Source: Hydrogenophaga sp.
Lineage (GTDB): Bacteria; Pseudomonadota; Gammaproteobacteria; Burkholderiales; Burkholderiaceae_C
Reading direction: 5' to 3'
Length of the DNA: 64,000 nucleotides
Assembly (NCBI GenBank): GCA_016790705.1
Contig: JAEUOT010000043.1
Coordinates: 27,346-91,345 of the forward strand
This document shows positions 1 through 9,533 of this stretch, piece by piece; the stretch's first letter is position 1; every line of letters starts with the position of its first letter. Position numbers and translations under genes: made by a program. Under the pieces are notes generated by a model. That model did not search any database, had not been told where the DNA came from, and worked only from the letters and a program-made list of their open reading frames with translations.

Positions 1-2
1 CG

Positions 3-767
3 GGCGTGGACCCGGCCACCATCAGCTCGCCCTACACCCTGCTCGACAAGTTCAACGACGACGCCAGCGCCCAGGTGGCCGACATCATGAAAGAGGCCAG
101 CGTGCTCCGGCTGGACCTGCTGCTGGCCGGCGGCATTTTCTCCATCGGCACCGTGTTCTTCCTGTGCATCGCACTCTTCGTCGTCACGCTGGCCAAGCTG
201 TTCCTGACCTTCGTGATCGCCATCGGTCCGCTGTTCATCCTGTGCCTCGCCTGGAGACCCACCGCACGCTTCTTCGACAGTTGGTTGTCGATGGTACTGA
301 ACGCGGTGGTGCTGACGTGGTTCGCCTTCTTCGCGCTGGGCTTGAGCGCCTACATGGGCGCCGCCATGTTCAAGGCCATCAACGACGGTGGAGGCTTCCT
401 CGGCAGCACCTTCAACGTGCTGGGTGAAGCCACGCGCTACTGCGTGCTCATGATCCTCATGGCCATCCTCTGCTTCCAGGCACCTAGCCTCGCATCGGCC
501 CTGACAGGTGGCGCGGCCATCCAGCAAGGCGTGCAGATGATCCAGAACGCAATGATGGTCTCGGGCTTGCGCTCCGCTTCCTCGGCCCGCTCGGCCGCCA
601 CCGGCATGGGCCAGGGAGGCGTGATCCGTTCAGGTGCGGGCGCCACCGCCACAGCCGGTGCTGCAGTCGCAGCCACGGGTCGCTACGCCGGAAACATGGC
701 CCGAAGAGGCTACGGAGCCGCACGGTCTGCGGCATACCGACTTGCCGCCCTGCGCGGCCGGTCCTGA
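3..767 (+). CDS. virB6: VirB6/TrbL-family T4SS inner-membrane protein, C-terminal part (partial)
   Basis: Inner-membrane channel component of a type IV secretion (conjugation) apparatus. The frame is open to the left edge, so only the last ~254 residues are visible and the true start lies outside the window; a GTG at position 6 is probably internal. At least four strongly hydrophobic segments are seen, including one carrying the family-typical 'IGPLFIL' stretch followed by a W/R-rich loop. The last ~60 residues form a Gly/Ala/Ser tail with scattered Arg, as is common in TrbL/VirB6 tails. It is followed 25 bp later by virB5 and the rest of a virB operon, which supports VirB6 over other membrane proteins. 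Missing here and expected to the left are VirB1-VirB4. Confidence 0.85.
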   Translation, partial: GVDPATISSPYTLLDKFNDDASAQVADIMKEASVLRLDLLLAGGIFSIGTVFFLCIALFVVTLAKLFLTFVIAIGPLFILCLAWRPTARFFDSWLSMVLNAVVLTWFAFFALGLSAYMGAAMFKAINDGGGFLGSTFNVLGEATRYCVLMILMAILCFQAPSLASALTGGAAIQQGVQMIQNAMMVSGLRSASSARSAATGMGQGGVIRSGAGATATAGAAVAATGRYAGNMARRGYGAARSAAYRLAALRGRS

Positions 768-792
768 TCGTCCACTTGCCAAGGAGCACACC

Positions 793-1488
793 ATGAAGTA
801 CCGCCTCAAGGTCGCCGCCGCCGTGTTGATTTCGCTGGGCGCCAGTCACGCGCGCGCCACCGGCATCCCCGTGATCGATGTTGCCAACCTGTTCCAGGCG
901 GTGCAACAGGTGATCAACGACATCACCCAGATCAACAACCAGATTCGCCAGATCCGACAACTTCAAGCCCAGATCGACAGCATCAACGGAATGCGCAACC
1001 TGGGCGACGTGTTCAACAACCCGCTGCTCAAGAACTACATCCCGGCCGAGGCCTACACCTACCTCAATGCCATCAATACCTCTGGGTACGACGGCCTCAA
1101 CGCCACGGCCAAAGCCCTGCGCGATGTCGGCATGCTCTACAACTGCCTGGACCGCAGCGGCGATGCGCGCACCGAGTGCCAGGCCGCCCTGGCGCAGCCC
1201 TACCAGCAGAAAGGCCTTCTGCAAGACGCGATGAAGTCGGCCGCCATGCGGCTGGAGCAGATCCAGTCTCTGATGACCCAGATCAACGCCACCGAAGACC
1301 AGAAGTCGGTGCAGGAGATTCAGGCGCGCATCGGCGCCGAGAACGCCCTGCTGGCGCACGAGACCTCACAAATCCAGATGCTGCAGGGCATGGCCGACAG
1401 CGAGGAGCGCATCGCCCGAAGCCGTGAGCGCGAACGCCAGTACCAGATGCTGGGTCGGACCGGCAAGGTCTCCGACTTCCTGCCGTAA
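793..1488 (+). CDS. virB5: VirB5/TrbJ-like minor pilus protein
   Basis: 231-residue secreted protein, probably the minor pilin (VirB5/TrbJ type) at the pilus tip or base. It has an N-terminal Sec signal peptide (MKYRLK, a hydrophobic stretch, then a likely cut near 'ASHARA-TG'). The mature part is mostly helical with many Gln/Ile/Asn heptad-like repeats (residues ~30-65) and a second coiled-coil-like stretch near the C terminus. The start is set at ATG 793 because an AAGGAG ribosome-binding site sits about 7 bases upstream. An in-frame extension upstream overlaps virB6 and lacks a signal peptide at its front. Two Cys (in 'YNCLDRSGDARTEC') could form a disulfide. Position between virB6 and virB8 matches the family; sequence recognition alone is moderate. 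Confidence 0.8.
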   Translation: MKYRLKVAAAVLISLGASHARATGIPVIDVANLFQAVQQVINDITQINNQIRQIRQLQAQIDSINGMRNLGDVFNNPLLKNYIPAEAYTYLNAINTSGYDGLNATAKALRDVGMLYNCLDRSGDARTECQAALAQPYQQKGLLQDAMKSAAMRLEQIQSLMTQINATEDQKSVQEIQARIGAENALLAHETSQIQMLQGMADSEERIARSRERERQYQMLGRTGKVSDFLP

Positions 1489-1511
1489 GCACCACACCAC
1501 CGGAGTCCCCC

Positions 1512-2279
1512 ATGAGTGCCATCCTGATGTCGGGTGAGGCCGCCGCATGGCCGAAACAGCCCAAAACGCCCGTGCCGAAGCCTGAAACTCCGTCGCTGCA
1601 GGCCAATCGGGAGTGGGAAATCGACCGCGCGCTGATGCTGGAGCGCTCCGAGAGTCGGGCCTGGGCCGCCGCTGCCGCTGGTCTGGCGATTGGCCTGATC
1701 GGCATCGCGGCGGTCTTCGTGCAGGGGCCGCTGCGCAAGGTGGTGGAAATCCCCATCGTGGTGGACCGGGTGACCGGTGAAACCACCATCCAGCAGCGCC
1801 TGAGCGAAGAAACCATTCCCGCCATGGAGGCGCTGGACAAGCACAACCTGGCCATGTTCGTGCGTTCCCGCGAAGCCTACAGCTGGATGTTCCTGCAGCG
1901 GGACTTTGACCAGGTGGCCCGCATGGCAGTGCCCGCCGTCTTCGCGGAATACAACCGCCAGTTCGAGGGCGATGGGGCATTGCAGAAGAAGGTGGGCTCC
2001 ACCGAAGAATGGCGCATCAACATCGTCGGTGTGCGGCTGCGCGCATCGGGGCGCAGCGGCAACCAGAGCGACGCCACCGTCACCTACGACAAGGTCGTCC
2101 GCATGACTGACCGCAATCTGCCGGATGTGACCACGCGCCACGTGGCCAGCGTGGTCTACCAGTACCAACCCAAGGTGCTGGCCAAAGAGGCGGACCGGCT
2201 GGAGAACCCCTTTGGTTTCGTGGTCACGGCCTACCGGTCCGATCCCGAGATCAACACCCCGACCGGAGCGAAGCCATGA
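1512..2279 (+). CDS. virB8: VirB8 T4SS assembly factor
   Basis: 255-residue bitopic inner-membrane protein that nucleates assembly of the T4SS core. A cytoplasmic N-terminal segment (~55 residues) is followed by one transmembrane helix ('AAAAAGLAIGLIGIAAVFV', ~residues 57-76) and a periplasmic domain. The periplasmic part contains the family's 'SYSWMFLQRDF'-like region (here 'REAYSWMFLQRDFDQVARM') and a final 'NPFGFVVTAYRSDPE', which is typical of VirB8/TrbF proteins. Its stop overlaps the start of virB9 by the ATGA arrangement, so the two are probably translationally coupled. Confidence 0.92.
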   Translation: MSAILMSGEAAAWPKQPKTPVPKPETPSLQANREWEIDRALMLERSESRAWAAAAAGLAIGLIGIAAVFVQGPLRKVVEIPIVVDRVTGETTIQQRLSEETIPAMEALDKHNLAMFVRSREAYSWMFLQRDFDQVARMAVPAVFAEYNRQFEGDGALQKKVGSTEEWRINIVGVRLRASGRSGNQSDATVTYDKVVRMTDRNLPDVTTRHVASVVYQYQPKVLAKEADRLENPFGFVVTAYRSDPEINTPTGAKP

Positions 2280-3196
2280 ACCTCTTGGTACTTCCCTTGG
2301 TACTGGTGCCATTGACCTTGGCCCCTCTGCATGCCTCTGCAGCCCAGCCCAACGACAAAGCCGACCCACGCCTGCGCGAGGTGGTCTACGACGCCAACGC
2401 GGTGGTCACCGTACCGGTCAAACGCGGCATGGTGACGCTGGTGGAGTTCGATCCGGGCGAAGTCATCGCCGAAGTGGCGGTCGGCCAGGGCGGCGATTGC
2501 AGCAAGACCGACGCTGCCTGGTGTGTGGCCGCCCAGCCGGGCGGGCGCCACCTGTACGTCAAAGCCAAGTCCTCCGCCGATGCGCCCAACAACCTGGCGG
2601 TGATCACCGACCGGCGATCACACACGCTGCGCTTCGTGGTGCTCTCGGACAGTGACCGCCAGCCGCCGGTCTATCGCCTGGCCATACGGTCTCCGAAGCC
2701 GGCGGCAGCCACACCCAGTCTCGCGGATCGAGAACAGGCCGCACTGGCAAACCTGCCCCCGATTCCTCCCCCACCGACCGCCCAGCAGATCGTGGCGGAG
2801 CGACTGGCGGCCAAGCCCTCCGTGCTCAACACCCAGTACGCGCTGGCCGAGGGCGCCGGATCGGCGGACATCGTCCCCACGCTGGTCTACGACGACGGCC
2901 GGTTCACCTACCTCCGCTTCCCAGGCAATCGCGAGGTGCCCGCCGTCTTCCACGTCCTTGGCGACGGCAGCGAAACCCTGGTCAACGCCCGCATGGAGGA
3001 CGACACCCTGGTGGTGGATCGGGTCAGCCGCCGCCTGATATTGCGTGCCGGATCGGCGGTGGTGGGCCTCTGGAACGAAGCCTTCGATCTGGAGGGCTCG
3101 CCGGCCAAAGGCTCCACCACGGTGCCGGGCGTGCAACGGGTTCTGAAATCCGATGCCGCCGTTTCGTCGCCCTCAACGCTAGGAGCCAAGCCATGA
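2276..3196 (+). CDS. virB9: VirB9 outer-membrane core complex protein
   Basis: 306-residue periplasmic/outer-membrane core component that, with VirB10 and a VirB7-like lipoprotein, forms the T4SS outer ring. N-terminal signal peptide (hydrophobic residues ~3-22, cut after 'ASA'). The N-terminal domain has 'DPRLREVVYDANAVVTVPVKRG', and the C-terminal domain carries 'VYDDGRFTYLRFPGN' and 'NREVPAVFHV', hallmarks of VirB9/CagX/TrbG. It has 4-base overlaps with both virB8 and virB10. A Pro-rich linker lies around residues 160-180. Confidence 0.93.
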   Translation: MNLLVLPLVLVPLTLAPLHASAAQPNDKADPRLREVVYDANAVVTVPVKRGMVTLVEFDPGEVIAEVAVGQGGDCSKTDAAWCVAAQPGGRHLYVKAKSSADAPNNLAVITDRRSHTLRFVVLSDSDRQPPVYRLAIRSPKPAAATPSLADREQAALANLPPIPPPPTAQQIVAERLAAKPSVLNTQYALAEGAGSADIVPTLVYDDGRFTYLRFPGNREVPAVFHVLGDGSETLVNARMEDDTLVVDRVSRRLILRAGSAVVGLWNEAFDLEGSPAKGSTTVPGVQRVLKSDAAVSSPSTLGAKP

Positions 3197-4512
3197 CCGA
3201 GCACACTCAAGGTTCGTCAGAGCCGAGCGAAGCGCCATCGCCACCGGAGAGTGGCAACACCATCAGTCCCCTGCCGGGCGAAGCGGGCATCCCCAACGTG
3301 GCCCGGCGGCAACCGCTGAACCTGTCCTGGAAGAACATCTCGGTCATCGGCCTGGTGGTGCTCATGGTGACAGCGATGTGCATCCTGTACGGGTACCGCT
3401 ACTTCGCCAGCAACGGTGATGCGGAGAAGGACAAGTCGTTGCTGCGGGATCGCCCATCGGCCGCGGGAGCAGGCACCCGGCAACTGGACATGACCCAACC
3501 GGTCCAGCCTCGTGTTCCGGCATTGGTGCCTACACCCGCAGAGGCGGCCGACCCCATCAGCTTGAGGCATTCGGGCACGGCCGCCCCATCCGGACCCAAG
3601 ACCCTGTCACCGGACGACGCGCCCGTGCTGGTGGTGTCTTCCCGCCCGGGTGGCATCCCTGGCAACAGCGCCGACACAACGCAGACATCCAACGATCCGG
3701 CAACCTCCACGTCTAGGCAATTGCAGGACTACCAGCGCCGGCTGCAAGGGCTTCTCGACAACTTGACCCAGGGCAACGCCTTGCCGGCCGGTCTGGGCGC
3801 TGCAGCCAATGCGTCTCCGCAACCGACAGACAACGATCTCAACCCACGATCGGCCGTCGCAGGTCTGTTCGGCGGCGAGCTGCAGGGCTCCGCCACACCA
3901 CGCGTGAAAGCCTCCACCTTGGGCGACCGCAGCCTCACCTTGCCCAAAGGCACGGCCTTCAACTGCGCCCTCAAGACCCGGGTCATCAGTGCCACCTCGG
4001 GCCTGGTGGGCTGCCAGGTCCAGCGCGACGTGTACAGCGACAACGGCCGGGTGCTGCTGATCGAGCGCGGATCACACATGGATGGCGAATACCGCATCGC
4101 CTCGGTCCGGCCCGGCACGGTCCGCATCCCGGTGCTGTGGACCCGCATTCGGACGCCGAACGGCGTCACGGTGGACATCGACTCCCCCGGCACCGGGCAA
4201 CTCGGTGAGTCGGGCATCGACGGTCACGTGGACAACCGGTGGGGCGACCGCATCGGCGCCGCCATGCTGCTCTCGCTGATCGACGACTCCGTCAAGCTGG
4301 TCATCCAGAACCAGATGCAGGCCCGCGAGGCTGACACCGTCGTCCTGCCGTCCACCACGGAAAACACCAGCAAGCTGGCCGAAAAGGTGCTCGACAGCAC
4401 CATCAACATCCCGCCCCTGATCTACCAGAACCAGGGCGGCATCGTGGGCATCTACGTCGCGCGCGACGTGGACTTTTCTTCGGTTTACGCATTGCAGCCG
4501 GTGACGCGATGA
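3193..4512 (+). CDS. virB10: VirB10 T4SS core protein (TrbI family)
   Basis: 439-residue protein that spans from the inner to the outer membrane and senses ATP use by VirB11/VirD4. One transmembrane helix ('ISVIGLVVLMVTAMCILYGY', ~residues 49-70) is followed by a long Pro/Ser/Thr-rich periplasmic linker (~75-215) and a C-terminal VirB10/TrbI beta-barrel domain. The domain has 'LPKGTAFNCALKTRVIS', 'LIERGSHMDGEY' and 'SPGTGQLGESGIDGHVDN', the last matching the conserved loop near the antenna helices. 4-base overlaps with virB9 and virB11. Confidence 0.94.
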   Translation: MTEHTQGSSEPSEAPSPPESGNTISPLPGEAGIPNVARRQPLNLSWKNISVIGLVVLMVTAMCILYGYRYFASNGDAEKDKSLLRDRPSAAGAGTRQLDMTQPVQPRVPALVPTPAEAADPISLRHSGTAAPSGPKTLSPDDAPVLVVSSRPGGIPGNSADTTQTSNDPATSTSRQLQDYQRRLQGLLDNLTQGNALPAGLGAAANASPQPTDNDLNPRSAVAGLFGGELQGSATPRVKASTLGDRSLTLPKGTAFNCALKTRVISATSGLVGCQVQRDVYSDNGRVLLIERGSHMDGEYRIASVRPGTVRIPVLWTRIRTPNGVTVDIDSPGTGQLGESGIDGHVDNRWGDRIGAAMLLSLIDDSVKLVIQNQMQAREADTVVLPSTTENTSKLAEKVLDSTINIPPLIYQNQGGIVGIYVARDVDFSSVYALQPVTR

Positions 4513-5654
4513 ACTCCGAGGTAGACCTCCTCTTGTCCTTCTTCGCGGACCCGCAGCCCGACGGCTGGTGCGGCGATGCGACTTCGGTCGTCGAGTTCCT
4601 GCGCCCGCTGCGCGAACAGCTGGACGCACCTGGCGTGCTGGAAGTGTGCGTGAACCGCCCCGGTGAACTGCAGGTGGAGACCGTGCAAGGCTGGCAGCGC
4701 GTGGAAGCGCCGGCCATGACGCAAGAACGCTGCCTCTCCCTGGCCACGGCCGTGGCCACCTACTGCGACCAGCAGATCAACCAGGAGCGGCCCCTGCTGT
4801 CGGCCACGCTGCCCAGCGGCGAGCGCATCCAGTTCGTCATTCCGCCTGCGGTGACGCGCAACACCGTGGCGATCACCGTGCGCAAGCCGTCCGACCTGAT
4901 CAAGCGGCTGACCGACTTTGAAAGCGAAGGTCTGTTCAACAGGATCGGCGAGCGCGCCGCCTTGGGTGCGGAAGACGACGGACTCCAGCCGTTCCAGAAG
5001 CAGTTGCTCGCGCTGAAAGCGGCCGGTCGGTACGGGGAGTTTCTTCGCCTTGCGGTGCAGAAGCACCAGACCATCGTGGTCAGCGGCAAGACGGGCTCGG
5101 GCAAGACCACCTTCATGAAGGGACTGGTCGAGGAAGTCCCGCTCCATGAGCGCCTGATCACCATCCAGGACACGGCCGAACTCACCATCCCCCACCACCC
5201 GAACGTGGTGCACCTGTTCTACAGCAAGGACGCCCAGGGCACCGCGCGCGTGACGGCCAAGTCGCTGCTGGAAGCCTGCCTGCGCATGAAGCCCGACCGC
5301 ATCTTCCTGGCCGAGCTGCGTGGCGAAGAGTGTTTCTCCTTCATCCGTCTGGCCGCGTCCGGCCACCCTGGCAGCATCACCAGCGTGCATGCAGGCAGTT
5401 GCGCGCTGGCGCTGGAACAGATGTCGCTCATGATCCGCGAGAGCGGTGCGGGTGGTGGCCTGCGACTGGACGAGATCAAGGGCCTTCTGGGCATCGTGAT
5501 CGATGTCATCGTGCAGTTCAACCGGGATGAACGGGGTCGCTTCATCTCCGAGATCACTTACGAGCCGCGCCGCAAGCGTTTCACCACCGACGACAAGCGC
5601 TCTGGCAACGCAACCGATGAGCAAGCCGGCCTATTTGACGGAGCGCCGACATGA
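4509..5654 (+). CDS. virB11: VirB11 secretion ATPase
   Basis: 381-residue cytoplasmic hexameric ATPase that switches the T4SS between pilus assembly and DNA transfer. Walker A 'GKTGSGKTT' lies at about residues 193-201. It is followed by an Asp box-like 'DTAELTIP', the Walker B region 'MKPDRIFLAELRG', and a His box 'SGHPGSITSVHAG', all in the order expected for VirB11/PulE ATPases. Length is slightly above the usual ~340-350. 4-base overlaps on both sides (virB10, virD4). Confidence 0.95.
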   Translation: MNSEVDLLLSFFADPQPDGWCGDATSVVEFLRPLREQLDAPGVLEVCVNRPGELQVETVQGWQRVEAPAMTQERCLSLATAVATYCDQQINQERPLLSATLPSGERIQFVIPPAVTRNTVAITVRKPSDLIKRLTDFESEGLFNRIGERAALGAEDDGLQPFQKQLLALKAAGRYGEFLRLAVQKHQTIVVSGKTGSGKTTFMKGLVEEVPLHERLITIQDTAELTIPHHPNVVHLFYSKDAQGTARVTAKSLLEACLRMKPDRIFLAELRGEECFSFIRLAASGHPGSITSVHAGSCALALEQMSLMIRESGAGGGLRLDEIKGLLGIVIDVIVQFNRDERGRFISEITYEPRRKRFTTDDKRSGNATDEQAGLFDGAPT

Positions 5655-7681
5655 ACGCGTCCTTGGCCCTTCCCATGGCGTCTTGGCCGACTGCGCGTAA
5701 GGTCGCGGCCGGTGTTTTCATGCTCGTCGGGATCGCTGCGCTGGTGGTCGCGGCGCTGTACCTGTCGGGCGTGCTGTTCCTGGTCTTCAGCAAGGCAAAC
5801 CCCAGGCTTGCGGGCTGGAACAGCATCCTTGACTACTGGCAGCTCTATGCCGATGTGCCAGTGCTTCGGCGGCGGCTGCTCACGGCCATAGGCATGGCAG
5901 GCTTTGCCACGCTGATCGTGCTGCCGGGCACCCTGTGCGCCGCCAGCCGCCCGCGCCGCGCCTTGCATGGCGATGCCCGCTTCGCCTCCACCGCGGAAGT
6001 CAAGCGTGCCGGACTTCTGCTGACCGACCAGCAAGTCAACACCCCGCGCATCCTGATTGGCCGCTTCCGTGGCCACTTCCTGGCCCTGCCTGGCCAGCTC
6101 TCGGTCATGCTGTCTGCCCCCACCCGCAGCGGAAAGGGTGTCGGCGTGGTGGTGCCCAACCTGTTGAACTGGCCAGATTCCGTGGTCGTGCTCGACATCA
6201 AGGGCGAGAACCACGCCATCACCGCAGGCTACAGGACGAAGCACCAACAGACGGTCTACGCCTTCTCCCCCTTCGACGAAGAAGCCCGCAGCCACCGCTG
6301 GAATCCGCTCACTGCGGTCCGCACCAGCCCCTTGCACCGCGTGGGTGACCTGCTGGGCATCGGCCAGGTTTTCTACCCCAACGACGGCAGCGGCACATCG
6401 TCTGAAGCATTCTTCAACGACCAAGCACGCAACCTCTTTCTCGGTCTGGGCCTGCTGTTGCTCGAAACGCCCGAGCTGCCCCGCACGGTCGGTGAGATGC
6501 TGCGTCAGTCGTCCGGCCAGGGGCGACCATTGAAAGAACACCTCAACGGGCTGATCAATCAACGCAAGGAAGCCGGCAAACCGTTTTCAGATGAATGCCT
6601 GGATGCCCTGCAGCGCCTGTTATGCAACTCGGAAAACACGCTTTCCAGCGTGGTGGCTACCTTCCACGCGCCACTGACGATCTTTGCGGACGCTGTGGTC
6701 GATGCCGCGACCAGCGCCGACGACTTCGACCTCAGCCAGCTGCGTCGCCAGCACATGTCGGTCTATGTGCGCATCCCACCGCACCGGCTGGCCAGCGCCC
6801 GGCCGCTGCTCACCCTGTTTTTCTCCCAGCTGGTCAGCCTCAACACGCAGCAGTTGCCTGAGCATGACCCGTCACTCAAGTACCAGTGCCTGCTGGTCAA
6901 CGACGAGTTCACCGCCATGGGCCGCGTGGGGATCATCACGTACTCGGCCGCCTTCCTGGCCGGCTACAACCTACGACTGCTCACCGTGGTCCAGGCCATG
7001 TCGCAGCTTGACGCGGTCTATGGCGACAAGGAAGCCCGCACCTTCGCCACCAACCACGGCCTGCAGATCCTTTTTGCCCCTCGCGAACAGCGCGACGCCG
7101 ACGAATACAGCGCCATGCTCGGACACTTCACGGAGCGCGTCACCTCCCGGGGACGTAGTCGCTCCTTCAGCGGTCACGGGCACAGCTCGGTCAGCCGCAA
7201 CGAGAGCGAACAGCGCCGGTCCCTGCTCTTGCCACAAGAGTTCAAGGAACTGGGCTCGGAACGGCTGGTGGTGATCTGCGAGAACTGCAAACCCATCCTC
7301 GGCGAGAAGATCCGCTACTTCCAGGACCCGGCGTTCACCTCACGTCTACTGCCTGCCCCAGAGATAGCCGTCATGAAGATGGACCTCCACCAGGCCAAGG
7401 TGCAGCAGCGCTGGCGATATGCAGACGACGAACTCGACGCGGAAAGCAGCACCCTCGATGTCGATGCGCTGGTTCACGACATTCATCTTCCCAAGGAAGC
7501 TATGAACGGCCCCGTCGACAAAGCTGCCGACGCCTTCCTCGGCGCCTTTGAAGTAGCGCCCAACGACCCATCTTCTGGTGGTTCCATCGAACCCACAAGC
7601 GATGAATCACCTTCAGGCCGGACTGCTGGAACACCCCCGGATGAAACACGCGAACTGACCACCTTGGGAGAACGCTCATGA
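5651..7681 (+). CDS. virD4: VirD4/TraG-type coupling protein
   Basis: 676-residue inner-membrane ATPase that brings the relaxase-DNA complex to the T4SS. Two N-terminal transmembrane helices (~residues 15-45 and ~75-100) are followed by the nucleotide-binding domain: Walker A 'APTRSGKGVGVV', the substrate region 'VVLDIKGEN', Walker B 'LLVNDEFTAMG', and the conserved 'ENCKPILGEKIRYF' near residue 540. The last ~100 residues are acidic and unstructured-looking, as in many coupling proteins. It overlaps virB11 and the downstream lipoprotein gene by 4 bases each. Confidence 0.95.
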   Translation: MNASLALPMASWPTARKVAAGVFMLVGIAALVVAALYLSGVLFLVFSKANPRLAGWNSILDYWQLYADVPVLRRRLLTAIGMAGFATLIVLPGTLCAASRPRRALHGDARFASTAEVKRAGLLLTDQQVNTPRILIGRFRGHFLALPGQLSVMLSAPTRSGKGVGVVVPNLLNWPDSVVVLDIKGENHAITAGYRTKHQQTVYAFSPFDEEARSHRWNPLTAVRTSPLHRVGDLLGIGQVFYPNDGSGTSSEAFFNDQARNLFLGLGLLLLETPELPRTVGEMLRQSSGQGRPLKEHLNGLINQRKEAGKPFSDECLDALQRLLCNSENTLSSVVATFHAPLTIFADAVVDAATSADDFDLSQLRRQHMSVYVRIPPHRLASARPLLTLFFSQLVSLNTQQLPEHDPSLKYQCLLVNDEFTAMGRVGIITYSAAFLAGYNLRLLTVVQAMSQLDAVYGDKEARTFATNHGLQILFAPREQRDADEYSAMLGHFTERVTSRGRSRSFSGHGHSSVSRNESEQRRSLLLPQEFKELGSERLVVICENCKPILGEKIRYFQDPAFTSRLLPAPEIAVMKMDLHQAKVQQRWRYADDELDAESSTLDVDALVHDIHLPKEAMNGPVDKAADAFLGAFEVAPNDPSSGGSIEPTSDESPSGRTAGTPPDETRELTTLGERS

Positions 7682-8322
7682 CCGACCAGATTTCTCGCCT
7701 CGTCCTGATCACGATGTACTCCGCAGCGCTCTGCGCCTGCACCTCGCCGCCCAAGCCACCCACCGTTGACGAATCACAGAAGCGGCCCGCCAACGCGCAG
7801 ATGGCCATCGAGCTGCAGGTGTGCAAAAACGATCTGCAGAACACCCGCATCCAGGCCAACGAATCCGACCGCCTCGCCGAAACCACAACCGCCACGCTGG
7901 TGCACATGGCCGCGCGCCAGCATCTGATGGCGTCGATCCAGGAGAAAGCGCAAGCCAACACAGTTCGCATCGTGCACTTCGGGTTCAACAGCACCCGGGT
8001 GTCGATCCCCACCGAGGAAGCTTCGGCTCTGGTGGAAGAGGCCAAGGCCGCGCCGCTCGTGGTGCTGAGGGGTCGCACCGACGGCACCACCGACTCTTCC
8101 ACCGAAAGCCGCATCGCGCAGGCAAGGGCCAACGCCGTGCGTGACTACCTGATCGCTGCCGGCGTGGACCACGCTCGCATCCGCACCACCCACCAGCCCA
8201 GTGGCGACCACCTCGCCGACAACGGTAAACAGCACGGCAGGAATCTCAACCGACGGGTCGAGATCGAGGTGTACCGGGTGCCACCGGTCTCCGTCCAGGC
8301 CCCTGCCCCACCCCAGCCCTGA
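7678..8322 (+). CDS. OmpA-like lipoprotein of the T4SS operon
   Basis: 214-residue predicted lipoprotein: a short signal sequence ends in a lipobox around 'ALCAC' (Cys ~21). A helical/coiled region follows (~40-90), then a C-terminal OmpA/MotB-type peptidoglycan-binding domain with 'VRIVHFGFNSTRV', 'RGRTDGTTDSSTESRIAQARANAV' split over residues ~120-160, and 'NLNRRVEIEVY' at the end. It overlaps virD4 by 4 bases. The likely role is anchoring the secretion apparatus to peptidoglycan, perhaps filling the VirB7 lipoprotein slot. That role is an inference from position; the OmpA domain and lipobox are directly visible. Confidence 0.8.
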   Translation: MTDQISRLVLITMYSAALCACTSPPKPPTVDESQKRPANAQMAIELQVCKNDLQNTRIQANESDRLAETTTATLVHMAARQHLMASIQEKAQANTVRIVHFGFNSTRVSIPTEEASALVEEAKAAPLVVLRGRTDGTTDSSTESRIAQARANAVRDYLIAAGVDHARIRTTHQPSGDHLADNGKQHGRNLNRRVEIEVYRVPPVSVQAPAPPQP

Positions 8323-8363
8323 CACGCCCCTCGTGCTGGAAACAACCACCCAAGGAGACCACC

Positions 8364-9533
8364 ATGGATGACGGAACTTCACCGGCCCGGCGCGTGGATT
8401 TGCCCACGGCAAACACCATTTCCACCCTGGGCGGCACAGTGGAACCAGTGGATCGCGCCGCCATCGCCATCCGGACCTTCCAGACACCCGAGCGTGAGCC
8501 GGGCGAACGGTACGAGTTGCGTGACCCGTTCGCCGAACTCACCTACCGCACGAACCGTTACGAAGACATGGTGGCCAAAGCCGACCAGCTCGGCGCCAAC
8601 CGGTTCGTCGTCGTGGATGTGCGCGGGCAAAAGTCCTTCATTCACAAGATCGATGGCCAATGGCAGCGGGATCAAGCCCCTGATGTCCAGCCCCCAACGA
8701 CCGACCCGCAAGCGAAAACGACAAACCCCGAAACGGTACGCCAGCCCGCTGAGTCGAAGATCATCCCCATGCCCGCCAAAGACAAGGGGGTCAAAGCCCC
8801 GGAAGCTTCCAGCCCGCAAGCCAGCGCCCGAATAGACGCACAGGCCGAGCGTGAAGCCCTCGTCGCACGGCTGGAGTCGGCACTGATGGACCGATACATC
8901 ATCAAGCGCGCCCCGGTCACCCTTGGCGACGTCAGCATTGGCCTCACCGAGTACCGCTTCCGGGGTGACACATCACGCATCGCGTTCACCGAATCCACCT
9001 TCCGGCTGGCCACCGACACAAACAGCCCATCCGTTGCCAGATCTATGGTTGATGTCGCAGAGGCCCGAAACTGGCACTCCCTGCGCATCACAGGCAGCGA
9101 GGATTTCAGGCGCCTCGTCTGGCTGGAGGCCGCTGCACGCGGTGTCAAAACCCTGGGCTACGAGCCCAACCCCGCCGACCTGGATCGGCTCAAGGTGGAA
9201 CGGGAACAACGCCTGAGCAACCGCATTGAACCTGCCCGGGAAGCCTCCACCGCACAGGACGCCAACACCGCTGACAAGCCATCCAGCCGTGGCGGCGGCG
9301 GACGCAAAACCGTTCTGGCAGCCATTGAAGCCATCCTGGTGGCCAATCGGATACCCGAGAAAAGGCGCGAGGCCATCATGGTGGCGGCAGCCGAGAAGCT
9401 TGCCCAGCGCACCCGCGACGGTCTGGTGCACAAGGTCAAGGTCTACGACAAGAGCGCTCCCTCCCAGCGTCCTGTCGTGACTCCTCGGCAAGAACCACAA
9501 CACTCGCGTGAACGGGCGGCTCCCGCACGCTGA
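8364..9533 (+). CDS. LPD7-domain conjugation accessory protein
   Basis: 389-residue protein without signal or membrane segments. The C-terminal half contains the large-polyvalent-protein-associated domain 7 pattern ('VSIGLTEYRFRGDTSRIAFTES', split over residues ~191-212, then 'ARNWHSLRITGSEDFRR' and 'GVKTLGYEPNPADLDRL'). This domain is common in relaxases and in proteins encoded beside T4SS genes. The N-terminal half has a short conserved 'RYELRDPFAELTYRTNRY' segment. An AAGGAG-like site (AAGGAGACC) precedes ATG 8364. Biochemical function is not known; presence in the transfer operon suggests handling of transferred DNA or of a co-transferred protein. Confidence 0.75.
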   Translation: MDDGTSPARRVDLPTANTISTLGGTVEPVDRAAIAIRTFQTPEREPGERYELRDPFAELTYRTNRYEDMVAKADQLGANRFVVVDVRGQKSFIHKIDGQWQRDQAPDVQPPTTDPQAKTTNPETVRQPAESKIIPMPAKDKGVKAPEASSPQASARIDAQAEREALVARLESALMDRYIIKRAPVTLGDVSIGLTEYRFRGDTSRIAFTESTFRLATDTNSPSVARSMVDVAEARNWHSLRITGSEDFRRLVWLEAAARGVKTLGYEPNPADLDRLKVEREQRLSNRIEPAREASTAQDANTADKPSSRGGGGRKTVLAAIEAILVANRIPEKRREAIMVAAAEKLAQRTRDGLVHKVKVYDKSAPSQRPVVTPRQEPQHSRERAAPAR